A stretch of DNA of 64,000 nt from positions 3,410,001-3,474,000 of the forward strand of contig NZ_KI912270.1 of the NCBI RefSeq assembly GCF_000243415.2, given 5' to 3'. The position numbers and the translations under genes were made by a program. This DNA comes from Mycolicibacterium tusciae JS617 (GTDB lineage: Bacteria; Actinomycetota; Actinomycetes; Mycobacteriales; Mycobacteriaceae). Below, piece after piece: positions 46,757-56,280 of the stretch; position 1 is the first letter of the stretch, and each line of letters starts with the position of its first letter. The notes below the pieces were generated by a model, which was not told the DNA's origin, ran no database searches, and saw nothing but the letters and a program-made list of their open reading frames with translations.

Positions 46757-47611
46757 TCAGTACGCGTAGAAGCCCTGGCCTGACTTCTTACCCAGTTGAC
46801 CGGCTTCGACCATTCGCAAAAGCAGCGGCGGCGGAGCATAACTGGGGTCCTTGTACTCGTCGTACATCGAGTCGGCGATGAGTTTCATCGTGTCGAGCCC
46901 GATCAGATCCGACAGCCGCAGCGGTCCCATCGGATGCGACAGTCCGGCCACCACGGCCGTGTCGATGTCCTCGACGGTCGCGACACCCGCTTCGGCCATT
47001 CGGATGGCAGACAACAGATACGGCACCAACAGCGCGTTGACGACGAAGCCCGAGCGGTCCCCGCAGCGCACGACCTTCTTGCCCAGGACTTCGCCGGCGA
47101 ACTGCTCGGTGCGCGCGGCAGCTTCAGGCGAGGTGACCAGCGTGCTGACGAGCTCGACGAGCGGCAGCACCGGCACCGGGTTGAAGAAGTGCAGTCCCAG
47201 CACGCGGCTCGGATTCTGCGTCGCCGCAGCGATTTTCATGATCGGGATGCTCGATGTGTTCGACGCCAGCACCGCGTCGGGATCGGTGATCACCTTGTCG
47301 AGCTGAGCGAAGATCTTGCCCTTGACGGTTTCGTCTTCGACGACAGCCTCGATGACCAGCTGGCGATCGGCCAGGTCGGCCAGGTCGGTGGTGAACTTGA
47401 GCCGGGCGAGGGCTGCATCGCGATCGTCTTCACTCAGCTTGCCTTTGGCCGTCGCACGCTCCAGCGACTGGGTGAGCCGCTGGTTTCCCGCGGTCACCAA
47501 CTCGTCCGTGAGCTCGTAGACGATCACGTCCGCGCCGGCCTTGGCCGACACCTCGGCGATACCCGAACCCATCTGCCCCGCACCGATCACGCCGACCCGA
47601 TTGATGCTCAT
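46757..47611 (-). CDS. fadB2: 3-hydroxybutyryl-CoA dehydrogenase
   Basis: A 284-residue HCDH. NAD motif VGVIGAGQMGSGIAEV; catalytic serine and His in SNTSSIPI and LGLHFFNPVPV; C-terminal domain SGFVVNALLVPYL and GLSHPMGPLRLSDLIGLD. It oxidises 3-hydroxyacyl-CoA, feeding acetyl-CoA into the glyoxylate shunt with the adjacent isocitrate lyase. Flanked on both sides by related hairpins. Confidence 0.95.
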   Translation of the reverse strand: MSINRVGVIGAGQMGSGIAEVSAKAGADVIVYELTDELVTAGNQRLTQSLERATAKGKLSEDDRDAALARLKFTTDLADLADRQLVIEAVVEDETVKGKIFAQLDKVITDPDAVLASNTSSIPIMKIAAATQNPSRVLGLHFFNPVPVLPLVELVSTLVTSPEAAARTEQFAGEVLGKKVVRCGDRSGFVVNALLVPYLLSAIRMAEAGVATVEDIDTAVVAGLSHPMGPLRLSDLIGLDTMKLIADSMYDEYKDPSYAPPPLLLRMVEAGQLGKKSGQGFYAY

Positions 47612-47636
47612 CGGTTCTTCCTAGCAGACACCGAGC

Positions 47637-47686
47637 GCACGGTTGTCAACACGTCTACCCGAGACGTTTGCGTACAACAACCGTGC
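47637..47686. terminator. Nested hairpin downstream of isocitrate lyase
   Basis: GCACGGTTGT (47637-47646) pairs perfectly with ACAACCGTGC (47677-47686), and inside it ACGTCT-acccg-AGACGT (47651-47667). It lies after the aceA stop and before fadB2 on the minus strand, so it should separate their transcripts. Confidence 0.7.
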
Positions 47687-47701
47687 CCTCGGCGATCGGT
47701 T

Positions 47702-48988
<1,287 letters not shown>

Positions 48989-49134
48989 GTGGGCTGCTCC
49001 TTCAAATCGCTGTGCATAGCCGGCGGTGCTCGGCTTGCTAATACTTGACTGTTGCGCTGTTACGAGGATGCATCACGACATATGTGCAGGTCCACTCGTT
49101 TCCATTGCCAATTTTCGCCAACCCACCTCGCGAT

Positions 49135-49153
49135 GTTGCGAAGGTTGCGAAGG
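49135..49153. promoter_or_regulatory. Direct repeat GTTGCGAAG upstream of aceA, candidate RamB site
   Basis: GTTGCGAAG-GTTGCGAAG-G is a perfect 9-bp tandem repeat 147 bases before the aceA start. The sequence TGCGAAGGT also occurs upstream of ramB (50089-50097). The 49111-49130 stretch beside it holds TTGGCGAAAATTGGCAA on the minus strand, also AT-rich. Bases 48989-49240 otherwise hold no gene. Confidence 0.5.
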
Positions 49154-49240
49154 GGGCCATTATCTGAAACGGTTCAGCAGCTACTCGTCAGTAGTCGATT
49201 TGCGCACGTCAGTACGGCCGTACTGTTAGGCGAAGAGGAG

Positions 49241-50050
49241 TCAGAGCGCGAAGATGGATGCGATGGCTTTGGTCTCGTCGCCAACCGCATATGTGAGCGT
49301 TGTAACAGTGCGATCTGCCAACTCGGGACCGAATTTGTCGGTCGTACCGGGCCGGTGGACGTGGGTGATGATCTCGAGCTTCTCGCCCAGCGCCACCGGT
49401 GCGTCGTGCTCGATGGTCACCCGCAACGGTGCTCGCAGAAGCTCGGGCGCCTTGAAGAGGTGGTCCTCGACCACCGACCAGTACACGGAGTTGTTCATGT
49501 GGTCGAAGATGTCGATGTCGCTGACGCGGACCGGATAGTCGCGAATCTCATCGGCATCCTCGCGGCTGCCCGGCTTCAGGTATGCCTTCCAGCGCAACCT
49601 GTTGATGTCGGTGGTGCGTCGCAGGCCTTCGAGGAAGTCATCGGAGATACGCGCCGGGCCCTGCGTCTCCTGGTTGATGTTGATCCAGAACGCCTCCGAT
49701 TCGATCAGCCCGCCCTTGCGACCGTCCACGCGCACGCGCATCTCGCACCACCGGTTGGAGGTTCCCGAGCACCAGCGGCGCAGCCGCAGCATGTCTTTGA
49801 ACTCGATGGGCCTGATCAGGTCGACCATCGTGCGGCGGACGATCCAGAGCGGATGGGTTTCCTCATAGCCCATTTCGCGCAGCTGGTCGGAGCCGATGTC
49901 CTGGATGTGCCGGGTGGCGGCGTCGAACTTGAGCCTGCCCTCACGATCGACGTCAGCGACCCGCAGCGGCCACTCGATATCGAACACATCGGGGTGCGGA
50001 TCGGGCACAGGCATCATCACCTTCGCCAGACCGGTACTGCTGCCTCCCAT
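49241..50050 (-). CDS. Acyl-ACP thioesterase-like protein (FatA type)
   Basis: A 269-residue double hot-dog protein matching plant/bacterial acyl-ACP thioesterases: LRVADVDREGRLKFDAATRHIQDIG opens domain 1, and RVSDIDIFDHMNNSVYWSVVED in domain 2 holds the Asn and nearby His of the active site. ATG at 50050 (MGGSSTGL); an in-frame ATG at 50068 is possible. It releases fatty acid from acyl carriers; corresponds to Rv0466 between icl and ramB. Confidence 0.88.
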   Translation of the reverse strand: MGGSSTGLAKVMMPVPDPHPDVFDIEWPLRVADVDREGRLKFDAATRHIQDIGSDQLREMGYEETHPLWIVRRTMVDLIRPIEFKDMLRLRRWCSGTSNRWCEMRVRVDGRKGGLIESEAFWININQETQGPARISDDFLEGLRRTTDINRLRWKAYLKPGSREDADEIRDYPVRVSDIDIFDHMNNSVYWSVVEDHLFKAPELLRAPLRVTIEHDAPVALGEKLEIITHVHRPGTTDKFGPELADRTVTTLTYAVGDETKAIASIFAL

Positions 50051-50088
50051 GACGCACGATCCTGCCATAGCCCCCGATCTGCCAACAA

Positions 50089-50107
50089 TGCGAAGGTGCA
50101 CTTCGCA
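50089..50107. promoter_or_regulatory. Inverted repeat TGCGAAG-gtgca-CTTCGCA before ramB, candidate RamB autoregulatory site
   Basis: A perfect 7+7 inverted repeat 21 bases before the ramB start and 39 before the thioesterase start. It is embedded in a longer symmetry (AACAA left, GTTGTT right). It contains TGCGAAGGT, shared with the repeat before aceA. RamB is known to bind its own promoter and that of icl in M. tuberculosis. Confidence 0.55.
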
Positions 50108-50127
50108 GGGTTGTTAGGCTGGTTGAC

Positions 50128-51543
50128 GTGGCAAAAACGTTCGTCGGTTCGCGCGTTCGACAACTACGCGGCGAGCGGGGGTTCAGCCAGGCTGCGCTGG
50201 CGCAGACGCTGGGAATTTCGCCGAGCTACCTGAACCAGATCGAGCACGACGTGCGGCCGTTGACCGTGGCGGTGCTGCTGCGCATCACCGAGGTGTTCGG
50301 AGTCGACGCGACGTTCTTCGCCTCCGATGACGACACCCGACTCGTGGCCGAGCTACGTGAAGTCACCTTGGATCGCGACGTGGCCATCGACGTCGACCTC
50401 GCCGAGATCGCCGACATGGTCAGTTCGCATCCCGCGCTCGCGCACGCGATGGTCAATCTGCACCGGCGCTACCGGTTGACCACCGCGCAGTTGGCGGCGG
50501 CGACCGAGGACAGGCACTCCGACAGCAGCGGCAGCGGTGCGATCACGATGCCGCACGAGGAGGTGCGCGACTACTTCTATCAACGACAGAACTACCTTCA
50601 CGAGCTCGACACCGCCGCCGAGGACCTCACTATCCGGATGCGGATGCACCGCGCCGAGCTCGCCCGCGAGCTGACCGACCGGTTGACCAGGGTGCACGGT
50701 GTGCACATCAAACAACGAATCGATTTGGGCGGCACGGTGTTGCACCGCTACGACCCAGTCTCCAAGACTCTGGAGATCAGTGGCCATCTGTCTTCGGGGC
50801 AGACGGTTTTCAAGATGGCCGCAGAGTTGGCCTATCTGGAGTTCGGCTCGCTGATCGACAAGTTGGTGGACGAGGGCAACTTCACCAGCGAGGAGTCCAC
50901 CGTGCTGGCCCGGCTCGGGCTGGCGAACTACTTCGCTGCCGCAACGGTGTTGCCGTACCGCCAGTTTCACGATGTCGCGGAGAAGTTCCGCTATGACGTC
51001 GAACGCCTCTCGGCGTTCTACGCGGTCTCCTTCGAGACGATCGCGCATCGGCTGTCGACCCTACAGCGTCCCACCATGCGGGGCGTGCCACTGTCGTTCG
51101 TTCGAGTGGACCGCGCGGGAAATATGTCAAAGCGACAGTCCGCCACAGGGTTTCACTTCTCATCCAGCGGCGGCACCTGCCCGCTGTGGAACGTCTACGA
51201 AACGTTCGCCAGTCCCGGCAAGATCGGAGTTCAGGTCGCGCAGATGCCCGACGGACGCAACTACATGTGGGTGGCCCGCACGGTCGAGCGCCGCGCCCAG
51301 CGATACGGCCAGCCGGGTAAGACGTTCGCGATCGGCCTCGGCTGCGAACTGCGCCACGCCCACCGGCTGGTCTATTCGGAGGGGCTGGATCTGTCGGGCG
51401 ACAATTCGACGCCGATCGGCGCGGGCTGTCGAGTCTGCGAGCGCGACGACTGCCCGCAGCGGGCCTTCCCCGCCCTCGGCCGGGCGCTGGACATCGACGA
51501 ACACCGCAGCACGGTGTCGCCGTATCTGGTCAAGCAGTCCTAG
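50128..51543 (+). CDS. ramB: Regulator of glyoxylate/acetate metabolism RamB
   Basis: A 471-residue regulator. N-terminal XRE HTH (residues 8-62, LRGERGFSQAALAQTLGISPSYLNQIE), a central IrrE-like domain (KMAAELAYLEF) without a clear zinc-protease HExxH, and a C-terminal short-chain-fatty-acyl region with Cys motifs (GGTCPLWN, GAGCRVCERDDCPQRAFP). It represses isocitrate lyase and the methylcitrate/acetate genes. GTG start. Divergent from the thioesterase. Confidence 0.95.
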   Translation: MAKTFVGSRVRQLRGERGFSQAALAQTLGISPSYLNQIEHDVRPLTVAVLLRITEVFGVDATFFASDDDTRLVAELREVTLDRDVAIDVDLAEIADMVSSHPALAHAMVNLHRRYRLTTAQLAAATEDRHSDSSGSGAITMPHEEVRDYFYQRQNYLHELDTAAEDLTIRMRMHRAELARELTDRLTRVHGVHIKQRIDLGGTVLHRYDPVSKTLEISGHLSSGQTVFKMAAELAYLEFGSLIDKLVDEGNFTSEESTVLARLGLANYFAAATVLPYRQFHDVAEKFRYDVERLSAFYAVSFETIAHRLSTLQRPTMRGVPLSFVRVDRAGNMSKRQSATGFHFSSSGGTCPLWNVYETFASPGKIGVQVAQMPDGRNYMWVARTVERRAQRYGQPGKTFAIGLGCELRHAHRLVYSEGLDLSGDNSTPIGAGCRVCERDDCPQRAFPALGRALDIDEHRSTVSPYLVKQS

Positions 51544-51556
51544 TAACCTCGCAACG

Positions 51557-52108
51557 GTGAGCGCAATCGAGCCCGCGCGCATTGCGCCGGGCGGATTCAA
51601 GGAACTCGGGCCGGTTAATTGGGCCATCGCCAAGCTCGGCGCCAGGGCGATCCGGGCGCCGAGATTCAGCCTCTTCAACGTGCTTGGCCAGCACCGGCTT
51701 CTGTTCCTCACCTGGCTTCCGTACAGCGGGATGCTGCTGGGAATGCTCAGCAAGCTGCCGGTGCGCGATGCCGAAACCGTCATCCTGCGGGTCGGCCACC
51801 TCCGCAACTGCGAATACGAACTGCAGCAGCACCGTCGGCTGGCCCGCAGTCGCGGTATCGGCGCCGACATCCAGGCCAAGATCTTTGAAGGTCCTGACGC
51901 CGACGGTTTGACCGACCGCCAGCGCGCACTCATCACGGCCACCGATGAGTTCGTCGTCACCCGCGGTGTCTCGCCTGAAACGTGGGCCGTGCTGGCCAGA
52001 CACCTAACCAAGCCACAGCTCATCGAGTTCTGCATGCTCGCTGCACAATACGACGGGCTGGCAGCAACCATCACGACACTCAAAGTGCCGCTGGACTTTC
52101 CAGACTAA
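51557..52108 (+). CDS. Carboxymuconolactone decarboxylase/AhpD-like protein
   Basis: A 183-residue all-helical protein of the CMD/AhpD family, with VILRVGHLRNCEYELQQHRRLA as the family helix holding a single Cys and His (CxxxxxH). GTG start at 51557, 13 bases after the ramB stop, so it is probably in the ramB transcript. Corresponds to Rv0464c. It could act as a peroxidase or a decarboxylase; with one cysteine an AhpD-type disulfide relay is unlikely. Confidence 0.85.
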   Translation: MSAIEPARIAPGGFKELGPVNWAIAKLGARAIRAPRFSLFNVLGQHRLLFLTWLPYSGMLLGMLSKLPVRDAETVILRVGHLRNCEYELQQHRRLARSRGIGADIQAKIFEGPDADGLTDRQRALITATDEFVVTRGVSPETWAVLARHLTKPQLIEFCMLAAQYDGLAATITTLKVPLDFPD

Positions 52109-52118
52109 CGAATCGCCA

Positions 52119-52165
52119 TTAACGGGTTGATCGCTCGCAAATAACGCGGGTAATCAACCCGTTAA
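52119..52165. terminator. 13-bp perfect inverted repeat after the CMD gene
   Basis: TTAACGGGTTGAT (52119-52131) pairs with ATCAACCCGTTAA (52153-52165) around a 21-base loop, 11 bases after the CMD stop. It is a likely terminator, though its long loop and modest GC content would also suit an operator. The IS256 element inserted 21 bases further on. Confidence 0.55.
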
Positions 52166-52177
52166 GCGTTGTGGGTG

Positions 52178-52186
52178 GACTTTTCG
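52178..52186. repeat. Left target-site duplication of the IS256-family element
   Basis: GACTTTTCG here is repeated exactly at 53660-53668, on the other side of the element. Nine bases is within the range for IS256-family duplications. Confidence 0.75.
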
Positions 52187-53659
52187 AGGTTGTCCCGGTC
52201 TTCGTGGAATTTGAGGTGGCGGTCCCTCACCTGATGCCCGCCAGATGGTAGGTCTTCGGGTGAACGACCAAGTACACCTCGAAGAAGGAGTAAGGGACCG
52301 CCATGAAGACCGTACCTACTGTTCGCCTCGCTGACACGACCGACGCCGCCGGGTTGCCTGAGCTGCCGGAGGAGATCCGGCTGGCGATGACCAGCATCGC
52401 CGGGGCGGCCCGGGAGGGGTTGTTGGCGATGAGCGTGGCCGCCGGGATGGCGGTGATGCAGACGATGTTTGAGGCCGAGATCGCCGCGGCGTGCGGGCCG
52501 AAGGGCAAGCACGACGCTGACCGGATTTCGGTGCGCCACGGCAGTGGGAAGGGGTCGGTGACCCTTGGTGGTCGGCGGGTGCCGGTGGCCCGGCCGCGGG
52601 CACGCACTCTGGATGGGAGCGAGGTGGCGCTGAGCACCTATGCGCACTTCGCCGCCGATGACCTGCTGACCCAGGTGGTGATGGAGCGGATGCTGGCCGG
52701 GGTGGCCACCCGCCGGCACGCCCGCACTGCGGAGCCGGTGGGCGCCCAGGTCGGCGAGGAGGCGAAATCGACTAGCCGCTCGGCGATTTCGCGCCGATTC
52801 GTGCGCCAGACCGAGACCGCGCTGGGCGAGCTGATGAGCCGCGACTTGAGCGAGCTGGACATCAAGGTGCTCATGTTGGATGGGGAGCACATGGCCCAGC
52901 GGTGCGTGGTGGTCGCGCTGGCGATCACCGCCGACGGAACGAAGGTCCCGGTCGGGCTGTGGGACGGCTCCACGGAGAACAAGACCGTGGTCCGCTCGCT
53001 GCTGGCCGACCTGGTCGAGCGCGGCCTGGCCATCGACGATGGGCTGCTGGTCGTCTGCGACGGCGCCAAGGCGCTGTCCGCGGCGGTGCGTGAGGTGTTC
53101 GGCGCCAAGGCCCTCATCCAAAGATGTACCTTGCACAAGCGGAGAAATGTCGCTGATCATCTGCCCGACAAGGACAAGGCCTGGGTGGACGCCAAGTTGG
53201 TCAAGGCCTTCGCCCACCCTGACCCAGACACCGGGTTGCGCAACGCGAAAAGCCTTGCCGGGCAACTTGGTAAGAACTATCCCAGTGCGGCCGCCAGCCT
53301 GCGCGAGGGGCTGGAGGAAATGTTCACTGTCGCCCGCCTCGGCATCGACGGCCGCCTCGCCAAGACGTTGACCACGTCCAATCCGGTCGAGTCGATGATC
53401 TCCATCGCCCGGACCACCAATCGCAACGTCACCCGCTGGCGCGACGGGCAGATGGTGCTGCGCTGGACCGCGGCCGGCATGCTCAACGCCGAACGATCCT
53501 TCCGTCGCATCAAGGGCCACAAGCAGATGCCCCAGCTCGTCGACGCCCTGCGCCGACACGCTCACCCCGACACCGGCGCCGACACCAAATCTGTCGGTGC
53601 CGCCGCCTAGAGTTCATCGTGGATCGTCACCCAAATTCCACGCGACTCGGGACATGCTC
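52187..53659 (+). mobile_element. IS256-family insertion sequence, complete
   Basis: About 1.47 kb, bounded by imperfect inverted repeats. Left end 52191-52225 starts TGTCCCG and contains CGTGGAATTTG; right end 53654-53621 read on the minus strand starts TGTCCCG and contains the same CGTGGAATTTG, then GGTG and TCC at matching positions. A 9-bp direct repeat flanks it. It carries one intact transposase and lies between the CMD gene and an Rv0463-like gene, which are neighbours in M. tuberculosis, without disrupting either. Recent insertion is likely. Confidence 0.88.
52303..53610 (+). CDS. IS256 family transposase
   Basis: A 435-residue mutator-type DDE transposase. First Asp in IKVLMLDGEHM, second in LLVVCDGAKALSAAV, Glu in SLREGLEEMFTVARL; ALIQRCTLHKRRNV is the conserved C/H block (RCxxHK). 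GAAGGAG precedes the start. The coding frame is intact, so the element may still move. Confidence 0.95.
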   Translation: MKTVPTVRLADTTDAAGLPELPEEIRLAMTSIAGAAREGLLAMSVAAGMAVMQTMFEAEIAAACGPKGKHDADRISVRHGSGKGSVTLGGRRVPVARPRARTLDGSEVALSTYAHFAADDLLTQVVMERMLAGVATRRHARTAEPVGAQVGEEAKSTSRSAISRRFVRQTETALGELMSRDLSELDIKVLMLDGEHMAQRCVVVALAITADGTKVPVGLWDGSTENKTVVRSLLADLVERGLAIDDGLLVVCDGAKALSAAVREVFGAKALIQRCTLHKRRNVADHLPDKDKAWVDAKLVKAFAHPDPDTGLRNAKSLAGQLGKNYPSAAASLREGLEEMFTVARLGIDGRLAKTLTTSNPVESMISIARTTNRNVTRWRDGQMVLRWTAAGMLNAERSFRRIKGHKQMPQLVDALRRHAHPDTGADTKSVGAAA

Positions 53660-53668
53660 GACTTTTCG
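53660..53668. repeat. Right target-site duplication of the IS256-family element
   Basis: GACTTTTCG, identical to 52178-52186. It lies directly at the 3' end of the Rv0463-like minus-strand gene, whose stop begins at 53671. Confidence 0.75.
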
Positions 53669-53670
53669 GA

Positions 53671-53943
53671 CTACAGGTACGTCACGCCGAGAACCACCAG
53701 CGTGAACAGCACCGGCGCTATCGGCAACCCCCACAGGAACGCCGCCCACACATCCGACTTCCGCCGGTAGGCACGCCAGCCAAGCGCGGCGACGATGCCA
53801 CCAAGCACAAAGGACGCCGCCGCCACCACGAGCACCCACGAGCTGACCGTCGCGGTGGATGCCGCAGCCGTGATCCCGGCCAGCCACAAGACGTGTCCGA
53901 CCACCAACCCGCCGATCCCGGCGACCCAAATCGCAGCTCTCAT
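53671..53943 (-). CDS. Small membrane protein (Rv0463-like)
   Basis: A 90-residue protein with three membrane segments (about residues 5-27, 35-56 and 69-89), a basic loop WRAYRRKSD between the last two, and the hydrophobic end GLPIAPVLFTLVVLGVTYL. Corresponds in place to Rv0463. Its stop lies 2 bases from the IS256 target duplication, so the element narrowly missed it. Confidence 0.75.
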   Translation of the reverse strand: MRAAIWVAGIGGLVVGHVLWLAGITAAASTATVSSWVLVVAAASFVLGGIVAALGWRAYRRKSDVWAAFLWGLPIAPVLFTLVVLGVTYL

Positions 53944-53955
53944 GACTTAATCGGA

Positions 53956-54873
53956 CTAACCACCGAACGTCCACGTCCCGGCCGGTGATGCCACGAATCC
54001 TTCCGCGGTGTCCATCACCTTGCCGAAGCACGCGACGCCGCCCTCCGCGGTAGCCATGCAGGTACCGCCCATCTTGCTGACCCGGTGGTGTGCGGGCAGC
54101 TGGAGCACCGGGCCCGGATACTGCGGGGTGCTGTACTTCGGGTTCTCGGTTGTCCGGATGCCGGTATCTCCGGGAAGCTGCACGAAGATCTCGTTCGCGC
54201 CGTCCGTGACGCCGGGAAGCTCTCCGTCACAACCGATCTCACCACCGCTGAATAGGGCGATTTTGCAGGTGAGGCCATCGCCGACGGTGAAGACCGGGAA
54301 CAGGTTCTTGGCCCCGGTGCCCACGATGTAATCCTGCGGTCCGACAACGAAGTCGTTCGGATCGGGGAAGTTGTCCGGTAAGCCCTCGGTACGAGGGCCG
54401 ATCGCGCTGCCCTCCTGAGACAACACGAACCAGTGCGCAGGCGGCGAGCCCTTCATGCATGTCGTCACCGAGCCTGTGCCGACCGCGCACTCGAAGTCGA
54501 GGTAGGCGATCTTGTGTCCCACCGGGAGCACCTTAGGTGTATCGCCGCCGGGAGGTACGTACTGCAGATTGGACGTCTGGTGGAAGCCACGTGCGTCGCC
54601 GTCGGCCGTCAGCACCACCTCGGTGGCCGACACGGGCAGTCCCGGTATCGCGCCGTCACAACCGACTGAGCCTCGCCCTGGGAGGATGCCGCAGGTCAGC
54701 CCGTCCGGGGTCTGAAAGTACAGCCCGACACCGCCACCGGCGAAGTAGTCCTCGGGAGCAACGGCGTTGTAGCCGCGAAGATCTGGTTGCGCCGGTGCCG
54801 CGGATGCAACAGCGGGCGCGCCGATCATCGCCATACCGGCGATAGTCGACAGCACAACGGTCCAGCCTCGCAT
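53956..54873 (-). CDS. Exported protein made of two four-cysteine domains
   Basis: A 305-residue secreted protein. Signal peptide residues 1-25 (cleavage near ASAAPAQ). Domain 1 (about 41-160) and domain 2 (about 180-300) are homologous: EDYFAGG/QDYIVGT, DGLTCGIL/DGLTCKIA, VGCDGAIPG/IGCDGELPG. Cysteines pair at the same spacings: 61, 72, 129, 139 against 203, 215, 272, 282. The DGLTC...GCDG pattern is like the SPSGNIxC domain of small mycobacterial secreted proteins. I do not know its function. It is absent here in the M. tuberculosis order I recall. Confidence 0.75.
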   Translation of the reverse strand: MRGWTVVLSTIAGMAMIGAPAVASAAPAQPDLRGYNAVAPEDYFAGGGVGLYFQTPDGLTCGILPGRGSVGCDGAIPGLPVSATEVVLTADGDARGFHQTSNLQYVPPGGDTPKVLPVGHKIAYLDFECAVGTGSVTTCMKGSPPAHWFVLSQEGSAIGPRTEGLPDNFPDPNDFVVGPQDYIVGTGAKNLFPVFTVGDGLTCKIALFSGGEIGCDGELPGVTDGANEIFVQLPGDTGIRTTENPKYSTPQYPGPVLQLPAHHRVSKMGGTCMATAEGGVACFGKVMDTAEGFVASPAGTWTFGG

Positions 54874-54876
54874 GGG

Positions 54877-56271
54877 TTAGAAGTTGATCATGTGGCCGGC
54901 CAGACCGTGGAAGCACTCCTGTAGGGCCTCCGACAACGTCGGGTGGGTGTGCACGTTGCGAGTCAACTCGTTGACGGTCAGATCCCACTTCTGGGCCAGA
55001 GTCAGCTCGGGCAGCAGCTCGGAAACGTCATGCCCGATCAGGTGTCCGCCGAGCAACTCGCCGTATTTTGCGTCGGCGATCAGCTTGACGAATCCGCTCG
55101 GATCACCGAGCCCGTGTGCCTTCGCGTTAGCGGTCAGCGGGAACTTGGCGACCTTGACGTCGTAGCCCTCGTCGCGGGCCTGCTCCTCGGTCAGTCCGAA
55201 GCTCGCGACCTGCGGCTGGCAGAACGTGGCGCGCGGCATCATCCGGTAATCGCCGAGCGCCAAAGTCTCTGCACCCGCGATGGTTTCGGCCGCGACCACG
55301 CCCTGCGCCTCGGCGACGTGGGCCAGCTGCAGCAGCGCTGTGACGTCGCCGATCGCGTAGATGTGACCCACATTGGTGCGCATGTAATCGTCGATGCCGA
55401 TGGCCTTGCGGTCGGTGAGCTTCACCCCGGCCGCATCCAGGCCGTATCCCTCGACGTTTGGCGCGAAGCCGATGGCCTGAAGTACCTTGTCGGCCTTGAG
55501 CTCTTCGGCCTTGCCGTCCTTGCTGACGGTGACGGTGACCTGGCTGCCGTCATCGTCGATGGACTCCACCTTGGTGCCGGTCAGGATTTTCACGCCGAGC
55601 TTCTTGAACTGCTTCTCGATCTCCTTGGACACCTCGGCGTCCTCGTTGGGCAGCGCCCGCGGGAGAAACTCGACAATGGTGACGTCGACGCCGAAATTGC
55701 GCAGTACGTAACCGAATTCCATGCCGATCGCCCCCGCGCCTGCGATGACGATCGAGCCGGGCAACTCGCGGGACAGAATCTGCTTTTCGTAGGTGACGAC
55801 GTTCTCCGACAGCGACGTGCCGGGCACCAACCGGGTGCTGCTTCCGGTTGCGATGATGCAGTTGTCGAAGGTGACCGACTCGGTGCCACCCTCGTTGAGG
55901 TCGACCTCCAGCGTATTGGCGTCTTTGAACTTCCCGTAACCGTGGATCTCGGTGATCTTGTTCTTCTTCATCAGGAAGTGCACACCGGCAACGCGACCGT
56001 CGGCGACCTTACGGCTGCGGTCGAAGGCCACCCCGTAGTCCATCGTCGGCTCACCGCTGATGCCGAAGGTCTTGGCTTCCTTGGTGATGATGTGGGACAG
56101 CTCGGCGTTGCGCAGCAGCGACTTGGAGGGGATACAGCCGACGTTGAGGCACACCCCGCCCCAGTACTTGGGCTCGACGACTGCGGTGTTCAGTCCGAGT
56201 TGGGCGGCGCGGATCGCCGCGACGTATCCGCCGGGGCCTGCTCCGAGAACGACGACGTCATAGTGGGTCAC
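54877..56271 (-). CDS. lpdC: Dihydrolipoamide dehydrogenase
   Basis: A 464-residue Lpd. FAD motif [14 protein letters not shown], redox disulfide [16 protein letters not shown] motif [14 protein letters not shown], and C-terminal catalytic His in [13 protein letters not shown]3 of the pyruvate and branched-chain dehydrogenases, and of the peroxiredoxin system with AhpD in M. tuberculosis (Rv0462). It starts 9 bases before the end of the membrane protein gene. Confidence 0.96.
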   Translation of the reverse strand: MTHYDVVVLGAGPGGYVAAIRAAQLGLNTAVVEPKYWGGVCLNVGCIPSKSLLRNAELSHIITKEAKTFGISGEPTMDYGVAFDRSRKVADGRVAGVHFLMKKNKITEIHGYGKFKDANTLEVDLNEGGTESVTFDNCIIATGSSTRLVPGTSLSENVVTYEKQILSRELPGSIVIAGAGAIGMEFGYVLRNFGVDVTIVEFLPRALPNEDAEVSKEIEKQFKKLGVKILTGTKVESIDDDGSQVTVTVSKDGKAEELKADKVLQAIGFAPNVEGYGLDAAGVKLTDRKAIGIDDYMRTNVGHIYAIGDVTALLQLAHVAEAQGVVAAETIAGAETLALGDYRMMPRATFCQPQVASFGLTEEQARDEGYDVKVAKFPLTANAKAHGLGDPSGFVKLIADAKYGELLGGHLIGHDVSELLPELTLAQKWDLTVNELTRNVHTHPTLSEALQECFHGLAGHMINF

Positions 56272-56280
56272 ACCTCAACC

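Noticed and set aside
49052..50233. Plus-strand frame of 393 codons opposite the acyl-ACP thioesterase
   Set aside because: Antisense to a clear thioesterase and crosses the divergent ramB promoter.
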